11,329 nucleotides of DNA from Candidatus Sulfotelmatobacter sp. (GTDB lineage Bacteria; Acidobacteriota; Terriglobia; Terriglobales; Acidobacteriaceae), in assembly GCA_030037575.1 (NCBI GenBank), contig JASHRB010000079.1, positions 1 to 11,329 on the forward strand, read 5' to 3'. The position numbers were made by a program, and so were the translations under genes. Within the stretch, counting starts at the first letter, position 1. Each line of letters opens with the position of its first letter. Shown piece after piece: positions 5,826-11,329 of the stretch. The notes under the pieces are model-generated. The model searched no databases, was not told the origin of the DNA, and saw nothing but the letters and a program-made list of their open reading frames with translations.

Positions 5826-8120
5826 GTGCGCTTATTAAGCGTTCGGCTCATTGTTTCTCTGATCATCGGCATCACGGTGGTGTCGCTGGTTTTTTCCTCC
5901 TATGAAGTGGTGCGCGAAAAAGAAGCGCTGCGGAAGGAATTGGAGCGCCGTGCTGAGGTGTTGGCGGAAAGCATCGCAGCCGACCTCGAAAGATCCTGGG
6001 AGAGCGGATCGGAGCGGGCACTGCAGAGGCTGGTGGAACATTTGGGAAACCGCGAGCATCTGCTGGGAATCGCGGTTGCCGATCGTCAAGGAACGTTGAT
6101 CGCGGTCACTCCCGAGTTGACCGCCATCCTTGTGGGTACTCCGTTCGATCTCACCCAGGCGATGGCAGATGGCCACAGCGAGAGCTCCTTCGAACGGTTG
6201 AAGAACGAACCCGTCAACATTTTTGCATTGCCCCTTTATCGAGAGGATAAAATCGTCGGCAGCCTTGCGGTTGTGCACGACGCCGGCTACATACGCGCGC
6301 AGAGCCTCAGTACCTGGCGTGAAGCATTTCTCACGGTTCTGATCCAGGTTTTTCTCATCGTTTTGATCACCTTACTCATAGTCCGTTGGAGCATCACCGG
6401 ACCGATTGCACGAGCCGCGCAGTGGATGCGCGCTCTGCGCACGGGACGAATCTCTTCACGGCAACAGATGCCGGATTTGGACCTTTTCCGACCGCTCGCC
6501 TGGGAGGTCGTTACGCTGACGGAGAGTCTCAGTCAGGCGCGAACTGCCGCCGAGAATGAAGCCCGTCTTCGAGAAGCCGGGGAATCGATGTGGACGGCGG
6601 ACCGCCTTGCGGTACAGGTTCGCACTCGACTGGGGGAGGGGCAGTTATTCCTGGTTTCGAATCGTGAACCCTACATTCACGAGCGCAAAGGAAGATCGGT
6701 GGAGGTTTTCGTGCCGCCCAGTGGTCTGGTAACCGCTCTTGAACCAGTGCTCGATGCCTGCGATGGCACTTGGATTGCCCATGGCAGCGGGGACGCCGAC
6801 GCTGAAGCCGTCGATTCGCACGACCGGTTGCGTGTTCCCCCGCGGGATCCTCGTTACACTTTGCGCCGGGTGTGGCTGAGCAAGGAAGAAGAAGAGGGTT
6901 ATTACTACGGGTTCGCCAACGAGGGCCTGTGGCCGCTTTGTCATATTGCGCATACCCGCCCGACTTTTCGTGCTCAGGACTGGCAGCATTATCAGGAAGT
7001 CAATCGCAAGTTCATGGCGGCGGTGCTGGAAGAGATCGAAGGTGTGTCGAAGCCCGTGATCCTGGTTCAGGACTATCACTTCGCGCTGCTTCCCCGGATG
7101 ATCAAGGAGAAAAGACCAGGTGCTCGTGTCGCCATTTTTTGGCACATACCTTGGCCAAATCCTGAAGCTTTCGGCATCTGCCCTTGGCAGCGCCAATTGG
7201 TCGATGGGTTGCTGGGAGCGGATCTGATCGGGTTTCACACCCAATCGCACTGCAACAATTTCCTCTCTACGGCAGACCGCGTGGTCGAATCTCGCGCCGA
7301 CTGGGAACACTTCTCAGTCGTACGGCAAAATCACAGAACCCTGATTCGTCCTTTTCCCATCAGCGTGGACATTCCCGACGAAACTCCCATCGAAAGCGAC
7401 AGTTACTACAGCGAGGAGTACAGAAAGCGCTCCTCTTTGATGCATGGTTTGGGAGTCGACACCCCGTTCCTGGGAGTCGGCGTCGATCGCGTAGACTACA
7501 CCAAAGGGATTCCCGAGCGTTTTCAAGCGATCGAAAGGTTTCTCGAGAAATATCCCAAGTATCAGGGAAAGTTCACGTTCGTGCAGATAGGGGCGCCCAG
7601 TCGAACCCACATCAAGAGATATCACGACCTGATGGTTGAAGTTGAATCGGAAGCGGAGAGAATCAATTGGCGCTTCCAGTCGGGCAAGTGGAAACCGATT
7701 GTTTTTCTCAAGCGGCATCACAGCCATCAGGAAATCGAAGACTTCTATCGCGCCGTCGATCTTTGCCTGGTGACCTCGCTGCACGACGGGATGAATCTTG
7801 TGGCTAAAGAGTTTCTGGCGGCAAGGCGCGATGAGCGCGGCGTTCTCATCCTAAGCCAGTTCACTGGCGCAGCCCGCGAGTTGCGCGACGCGTTATTGGT
7901 GAATCCCTATGATATCGACCAGACCGCGGAAGCCATTCGTGCGGCCATCGAGATGGAACCGGAAGAAAAACAACTGCGCGTCCAAAATATGCGCAAACTT
8001 ATCCGGGAACACAACATCTATCGTTGGGCGGGAAATCTAATCGCCGAACTGTGCGAGCTTCGGCTTGATCCCGGGGATAGAATGCAGCCGAAACTGCGCG
8101 GCAGCGTAACCGCAACCTGA
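5826..8120 (+). CDS. Membrane sensor/HAMP fused to GT20 trehalose-6-phosphate synthase
   Basis: A 764-residue fusion. Residues 5-24 (SVRLIVSLIIGITVVSLVFS) form a first membrane helix. Residues 26-166 are a probable extracytoplasmic sensor domain with a Cache/PAS-like strand GIAVADRQGTLIAV and a later strand IVGSLAVVHDAGYI. A second membrane helix is at about 167-187, then HAMP (about 187-240, with SITGPI) and a short coiled coil. Residues 272-750 are a GT20 domain like OtsA, which joins UDP-glucose and glucose-6-phosphate to trehalose-6-phosphate. Expected residues are present: SNRE (278-281), D416 in VQDYHF, H440 in FWHIPWP, R555 and K560 in VGVDRVDYTKG, and D654/E662 in HDGMNLVAKEF. Start: GTG at 5826 has GGAGG four bases upstream and puts the membrane helix at the N-terminus; the in-frame ATG at 5706 has no ribosome site and would add 40 residues. 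Glucosylglycerol-phosphate synthase is an alternative activity. It is the first gene of a three-gene operon. Confidence 0.95.
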   Translation: MRLLSVRLIVSLIIGITVVSLVFSSYEVVREKEALRKELERRAEVLAESIAADLERSWESGSERALQRLVEHLGNREHLLGIAVADRQGTLIAVTPELTAILVGTPFDLTQAMADGHSESSFERLKNEPVNIFALPLYREDKIVGSLAVVHDAGYIRAQSLSTWREAFLTVLIQVFLIVLITLLIVRWSITGPIARAAQWMRALRTGRISSRQQMPDLDLFRPLAWEVVTLTESLSQARTAAENEARLREAGESMWTADRLAVQVRTRLGEGQLFLVSNREPYIHERKGRSVEVFVPPSGLVTALEPVLDACDGTWIAHGSGDADAEAVDSHDRLRVPPRDPRYTLRRVWLSKEEEEGYYYGFANEGLWPLCHIAHTRPTFRAQDWQHYQEVNRKFMAAVLEEIEGVSKPVILVQDYHFALLPRMIKEKRPGARVAIFWHIPWPNPEAFGICPWQRQLVDGLLGADLIGFHTQSHCNNFLSTADRVVESRADWEHFSVVRQNHRTLIRPFPISVDIPDETPIESDSYYSEEYRKRSSLMHGLGVDTPFLGVGVDRVDYTKGIPERFQAIERFLEKYPKYQGKFTFVQIGAPSRTHIKRYHDLMVEVESEAERINWRFQSGKWKPIVFLKRHHSHQEIEDFYRAVDLCLVTSLHDGMNLVAKEFLAARRDERGVLILSQFTGAARELRDALLVNPYDIDQTAEAIRAAIEMEPEEKQLRVQNMRKLIREHNIYRWAGNLIAELCELRLDPGDRMQPKLRGSVTAT

Positions 8121-8169
8121 TGCGCATCCTGGTGCAACTAGCCTTGCCATCCACAGATGGAATGAAAGC

Positions 8170-8853
8170 ATGACAACAGCGGCGCTGCTGCCAACCCGAA
8201 CTCCGGCCTCGACGAAGCCGTTTTACTTTAACACCTCCGCACATCTTTTGCGGATCACTCGGCATAAGGCAACCAGTCTGGCCGAGTTTCTCGAAGGACT
8301 TCGCCACTGCGAGGAGGCATCCATCTTTCAACACACGTTTCGGACGCTGCAGGAGCACCATTTCATCCGCGAAGGTTTTTCGAATGATTTTGCTCAATGG
8401 GCTCTCTCCGCCTGTAACGAACCGAGTCTGGCCGAGAACCTGACCAGCGTCGACGTCCGCGAGTTCACTTCAGTGGCCGACTTGCGCAATCGATGCGTGC
8501 AGATCGTCGAAGAATTTCTCACGCACACCCCGCTGGCCGCAGATCGCACCGTGCGCGAGACCTTCTATTTCTGCGCTGCCGACATCGTGGTCATCCCCAC
8601 AAACTATGTGGCGCGCACGCTGCGCGAGTTCGCCGAGGGTTTGCGCGGGGTGAGCGTGCACAGCATTCAACATCACTTCATTGAAGCCCGGCTTCGACTG
8701 AAGCTGATGTCGAACGACTTCTCGCAGTGGCTGCATGAAGATTTGGGCCTGACCGAAGCTGCCCGCCAGTTGAACCGGATTGATATCTACACCATCACCT
8801 TGGAAGACGTGAAAAAACAGATCATTCGCATCGTAGAGCGAGCGCTGGTTTAG
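8170..8853 (+). CDS. DUF5752-like protein with tandem duplicated domain
   Basis: A 227-residue soluble protein with no signal peptide or membrane helix, which I believe belongs to the DUF5752 family; function is unknown. It consists of two related halves. Unit 1 (residues 16-117) and unit 2 (130-226) share FYF (18-20 / 132-134), EFLEGLR versus EFAEGLR (39-45 / 153-159), SI-x-H (51 / 165), NDFAQW versus NDFSQW (72-77 / 182-187), a VD/ID pair (94 / 204), and IVEE versus IVER (112 / 221). The helical, His- and acid-containing character is more like a binding or scaffold protein than an enzyme. It starts 49 nt after the GT20 stop with a weak GGAA-type ribosome site, and ends 15 nt before the GT4 gene. 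Its position between two glycosyltransferases suggests a regulator or partner of one or both, which is inference. Confidence 0.85.
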   Translation: MTTAALLPTRTPASTKPFYFNTSAHLLRITRHKATSLAEFLEGLRHCEEASIFQHTFRTLQEHHFIREGFSNDFAQWALSACNEPSLAENLTSVDVREFTSVADLRNRCVQIVEEFLTHTPLAADRTVRETFYFCAADIVVIPTNYVARTLREFAEGLRGVSVHSIQHHFIEARLRLKLMSNDFSQWLHEDLGLTEAARQLNRIDIYTITLEDVKKQIIRIVERALV

Positions 8854-8868
8854 GGGGCGCGAACTTTT

Positions 8869-10242
8869 ATGGAACCGGTGGAGTCGCAAACTCGCAGTGA
8901 AACGGCGTCAGGAAGCTTGCCGTCAGATTCGGCGCCGGTGGCCGCTCCCGCCGAACCCGCGCGGGTGGAGCGCCGCAGAAAACCGCGCACCTGGGAAACT
9001 CCTCCCGCTCCGGTTCCGCCGCCTCATCTCGACGACTACAAGAAAATCGTCGGTGCGGCTGAGATCGACGAATTGAGGTTCCTGGCGCGCGATCTCAAGG
9101 GCAAGAGCCTGCAGATGATCAACTCCACTGCCGTGGGCGGGGGGGTGGCAGAGATGCTGAATCAGATGGTTCCGCTTTTGAACGAAGTCGAAGTCAACAC
9201 TCGCTGGGCGGTCATTACCGGCGGCAATGATTTCTTCGAAGTCACCAAGGCCTTCCACAACGCTCTTCAAGGCGGGGAATACAAGCTGACGCAACATGCT
9301 CGGGACATCTTTCTGATGAACAACGAGCAGAACCGCCAGCGCATTCAATTCGAGGAAGAATTTATTGTGATTCACGACCCGCAACCGGCACCCCTGGTCC
9401 CCGCACGGAAGGAGTCGCGCCAACAATGGATTTGGCGCTGCCACATCGATCTTTCAAATCCCAATCCCGAAGTGTGGGGTTTCCTCCGGCCATTTGTCGA
9501 GAAGTACGATGCCGCGATTTTTTCGTCGCAGTCGTTTGCCCGCCAGTTACCGATTTCCCAGTATCTGTTCTATCCCTGTATCGATCCCTTATCCGAAAAG
9601 AATAAGGAGATCGACGAGAGCTTCGTCGCACAAACCTGCGAGGAGTTTGGCATCGACCGCTCACGACCGATCGTTACGCAGGTTTCGCGGTTTGATCGGG
9701 CGAAAGATCCGGTGGGAGTCATTCAGGCATTCAAGCAGGCCCGCAAATACGTCGATTGCCAGTTGGTCATGGCCGGCGGCGGGGCGACCGACGACCCCGA
9801 AGGCGCCGCGGTGCTGCGCGAGGTCAGAGAAGTGGCAGGCGCTGATCGAGACATCATCGTTCTTGACCTGCCGCCCTGGTGTGCTCTGGAAATCAACGCC
9901 CTGCAGCGCGCCTCCACCGTCATCGTGCAGAAATCGGTGAAGGAAGGTTTTGGGCTGACGGTGACGGAAGCTCTGTGGAAAGGGAAACCTACGATTGCCG
10001 GGGCGGTCGGCGGAATTCCCAATCAGATCGTTCACAAGCTCACCGGTATGCTGGTTCACTCCGTCGATGGTTGTGCCTATCAGATTCGTTATTTATTGAC
10101 TCATCCGGAATTCGCACGGCAGCTTGGGCAGAATGGCCGCGAGCACGTAAAGGAAAATTTTCTGATGACCACCAATGTGCGCCGCTGGCTGCTGCTGTTG
10201 CGAATTCTGCTGACCCGTGCCAGCCATCCACCTACCGTTTAG
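8869..10242 (+). CDS. GT4 glycosyltransferase, TreT-like (trehalose glycosyltransferring synthase)
   Basis: A 457-residue GT-B enzyme of family GT4. It resembles TreT, which makes trehalose directly and reversibly from an NDP-glucose and glucose. N-terminal Rossmann half: INSTAVGGGVAEML (residues 84-97), TKAFHNALQGG (126-136), HDPQP (169-173), IWRCHIDLSNPN (188-199). C-terminal half: QVSRFDRAKDP (271-281), whose R274 and K279 should contact the donor diphosphate, and the EX7E motif in SVKEGFGLTVTEALW (356-370, E359 and E367), followed by AVGGIPNQI. Residues 1-52 are a Pro/Ala/Arg-rich, probably disordered tail absent from the catalytic core. The ATG at 8869 has only a purine-rich AGGGGG about 13 nt upstream, so translation may be coupled to the gene before it. 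A G7 run (9139-9145) encodes part of the nucleotide-loop glycines. The stop overlaps the convergent neighbour by 11 bp. Substrate preference is not proven from sequence. Confidence 0.9.
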   Translation: MEPVESQTRSETASGSLPSDSAPVAAPAEPARVERRRKPRTWETPPAPVPPPHLDDYKKIVGAAEIDELRFLARDLKGKSLQMINSTAVGGGVAEMLNQMVPLLNEVEVNTRWAVITGGNDFFEVTKAFHNALQGGEYKLTQHARDIFLMNNEQNRQRIQFEEEFIVIHDPQPAPLVPARKESRQQWIWRCHIDLSNPNPEVWGFLRPFVEKYDAAIFSSQSFARQLPISQYLFYPCIDPLSEKNKEIDESFVAQTCEEFGIDRSRPIVTQVSRFDRAKDPVGVIQAFKQARKYVDCQLVMAGGGATDDPEGAAVLREVREVAGADRDIIVLDLPPWCALEINALQRASTVIVQKSVKEGFGLTVTEALWKGKPTIAGAVGGIPNQIVHKLTGMLVHSVDGCAYQIRYLLTHPEFARQLGQNGREHVKENFLMTTNVRRWLLLLRILLTRASHPPTV

Positions 10243-10472
10243 GGACCGTCGCTTCCGGCGGGGCTTCGATGGTAACCTCCACTTCGGCGCCCGGCTTGAG
10301 GCGAACCCGCTCGCCCTTCGCATCCGTCAGGGTGTTCTCGATGCGCAGCTCGCGATAGAGATTATCTGCTCCTTCGACGTTGATCTGCGCTTTTCTCAGT
10401 TTCTCCAGGGATCTGAGGTTTGATGACCCTCTCGACCACCGCCGGCAAAGTTGTGCTGGGTTTTTCATTCAT
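10232..10472 (-). CDS. Small conserved hypothetical protein, apparent +1 frameshift in A4 run
   Basis: The C-terminal 52 residues, from AQINVEGADNLYRELRIENT to the stop at 10232-10234, look like an authentic small acidic beta-rich protein (later segment RLKPGAEVEVTIEA). The uninterrupted frame starts at ATG 10468 with an implausible KNPAQLCRRWSRGSS-type N-terminus. The ATG at 10470-10472 has an excellent GAGGAGG site and reads MNEKPSTTLPAVVERVIKPQ up to residue 27 (…GETEK), then goes out of frame and stops after 36 codons. Dropping one A from the AAAA at 10394-10391 (minus strand) joins the two parts into a 79-residue protein. It could be a mutation, a sequencing error or programmed slippage. 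I do not recognise a function. It is transcribed towards the TreT-like gene and overlaps its 3' end. Confidence 0.6.
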
Positions 10473-10477
10473 GAAAG

Positions 10478-10497
10478 CCTCCTCGTTTCACAGGAGG
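10478..10497 (-). promoter_or_regulatory. Hairpin able to sequester the Shine-Dalgarno of the small gene
   Basis: On the minus strand, CCTCCT (10497-10492) can pair perfectly with AGGAGG (10483-10478) across an 8-base loop GTGAAACG. The AGGAGG is the ribosome binding site of the ATG at 10472. A 6-bp stem of this kind could limit translation, but complementarity to a strong Shine-Dalgarno can arise by chance. Confidence 0.4.
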
Positions 10498-10530
10498 GGA
10501 AGCGGCAAGGCTGATGTTGGTAGAAATCAT

Positions 10531-10546
10531 CATTTTGGCCAAAATG
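10531..10546. promoter_or_regulatory. Perfect 16-bp palindrome CATTTTGGCCAAAATG
   Basis: A fully symmetric 16-bp sequence lies in the 109-nt gap between the AsmA-like gene end and the small hypothetical gene, about 59-74 nt upstream of the latter's ATG. It has no U-tract beside it, so it looks more like a dimeric-repressor site than a terminator. No cognate regulator is identifiable. Confidence 0.4.
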
Positions 10547-10581
10547 CTTTGACCATTTCATCAGACCAGGGAAAGTAACCG

Positions 10582-11329
10582 CTAGAAGCTTGCATGGCCC
10601 TGGGCAACTCCTTGGTTGTTTTTCGGCGCTTTCTCGATTTCGTTTTTCTTGTCTTTTCGCCCGAAATCGAGTCCGAAACGCGGCTCCGACTGCGTGCCGG
10701 AAATTCTGATTGGAATTTCCGTGCCGGCGCCATCCTTGCGGAAAAACGGGTCCACCGGCTTGAGCAGAATTGACTTCCATCCCGTGGTCATCTGCGAAAG
10801 CGCCGCCTCGAACTTTACGGTTCCATGAAAATCAAACGTCTGGCCATCCAGGCTATAAACACCCGTCATATCAACATGAGTTCCCGGAACCAAGAAATGA
10901 AGAAATGAGAACGACAGCCGCCCACTCTCTAACGTGAACACGCCTCGCAGGTCGGTGGGGACATTGGTGTCGAGATGTTCGCGCGCCTGTTTTGGTTTGC
11001 CCTGGCTGATCAGGCTCAAGGTGTCGAGCTTGCTCTGCACCTTTTCGCTACTGAAGTGAGCTTGCGGCACGTGGAACGTACCCGCCAATTTCAGCCGGTC
11101 TGCCACGCTTCGCTCGCCGGGCGTCAGATTCAACTTGGTTTTCATCTCCACTGCCCCGGTCATATAGGGCGGGTCGGTGTGAACACCAAGCTCCAACAGA
11201 TCCTCGATGTGGGCGTGGTCGAGGACAACATCAAGGTTGACATCGTGGCCGTGAGGCGACTTTACGCGAACAATCGAGCCGTTCGCGGTCAGCGAGGAAC
11301 GAAGAAATTTTGCCCGGACCGGGCGAAGA
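10582..11329 (-). CDS. AsmA-like protein, C-terminal part (5' partial)
   Basis: The frame is open from the stop at 10582-10584 to the right edge (249 codons), so the true start lies outside the window. The internal ATG/TTG near 11196 is not the start, because coding continues unbroken upstream (FLRSSLTANGSIVRVKSPHG, then VNLDVVLDHAHIEDLLELGV). The protein alternates beta-strands in the style of AsmA/TamB-family C-terminal regions: TGAVEMKTKLNLTPGE, LKLAGTFHVPQAHFSSEKVQ, DLRGVFTLESGRLSFS, VDMTGVYSLDGQTFDFHGTV, then WKSILLKPVDPFFRKDGAGT and IPIRISGTQSEPRFGLDFG. That end pattern, KPVDPFF…GTxIPIRISGT, is typical of AsmA-like proteins, which sit at the inner membrane and are implicated in phospholipid transport or outer-membrane assembly. 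A short charged Lys/Glu/Asn tail follows. It lies 109 nt upstream of the small hypothetical gene on the same strand. Confidence 0.82.
   Translation of the reverse strand, partial: LRPVRAKFLRSSLTANGSIVRVKSPHGHDVNLDVVLDHAHIEDLLELGVHTDPPYMTGAVEMKTKLNLTPGERSVADRLKLAGTFHVPQAHFSSEKVQSKLDTLSLISQGKPKQAREHLDTNVPTDLRGVFTLESGRLSFSFLHFLVPGTHVDMTGVYSLDGQTFDFHGTVKFEAALSQMTTGWKSILLKPVDPFFRKDGAGTEIPIRISGTQSEPRFGLDFGRKDKKNEIEKAPKNNQGVAQGHASF

Noticed and set aside
5545..5838. Plus-strand ORF of 97 codons ending 13 nt inside the GT20 gene
   Set aside because: It starts with GTG after a poor ribosome site, has Arg/Ala/Ser-rich composition and no recognisable domain apart from an isolated CPGC. It could be a coupled leader ORF, but I cannot support it as a gene.
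10582..11196. AsmA-like gene as a complete 204-codon gene starting at 11196
   Set aside because: The frame stays open and protein-like up to the window edge, so the codon at 11196 is internal and the gene is 5' truncated by the window.

Overview
The window looks like the chromosome of a GC-rich Gram-negative bacterium, most likely a soil Acidobacteriota (Terriglobia or Koribacter-like). This rests on the mix of families (Gly/Pro-rich TonB, SYLF protein, general-stress-like protein, AsmA-type protein, HAMP-linked GT20, DUF5752-like protein) and on base composition. It is recall of family style, not a database match. I see no rRNA, tRNA, CRISPR array, insertion sequence or phage gene.

Left part (1-5125), all on the minus strand. 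Reading in the direction of transcription there is a general-stress 17M/YflT-like protein (4571-5125), a secreted SYLF/Ysc84 lipid-binding protein (3492-4265), a 50-residue DUF3309 membrane peptide (3238-3390), a TonB-family energy transducer (2090-3061), an ECF sigma factor (1116-1781), and an NDP-sugar-pyrophosphorylase-like protein with a left-handed beta-helix (1-1001, running off the edge). The gaps are large and hold hairpins and dyads, so these look like several short transcription units with an envelope/stress flavour, not one operon.

Centre (5826-10242), plus strand, after a roughly 700-nt divergent intergenic region. A three-gene operon encodes (i) a two-pass membrane receptor (extracytoplasmic sensor domain and HAMP) fused to a complete trehalose-6-phosphate-synthase-type GT20 domain, (ii) a protein made of two tandem copies of a roughly 100-residue DUF5752-like unit, and (iii) a GT4 enzyme resembling trehalose glycosyltransferring synthase (TreT) with a Pro/Ala/Arg-rich N-terminal tail. 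No trehalose-6-phosphate phosphatase is present. This operon is the most interesting part of the window: it reads as a signal-responsive, membrane-tethered glycosyltransferase module with a duplicated protein of unknown function between two glycosyltransferases that could both make trehalose-type sugars.

Right part (10232-11329), minus strand. A small conserved-looking hypothetical protein converges on and overlaps the GT4 gene by 11 bp. It seems to carry a one-base frameshift in an A4 run, and its Shine-Dalgarno can pair with a CCTCCT just upstream. Beyond it is the C-terminal part of an AsmA-like protein that runs off the right edge.
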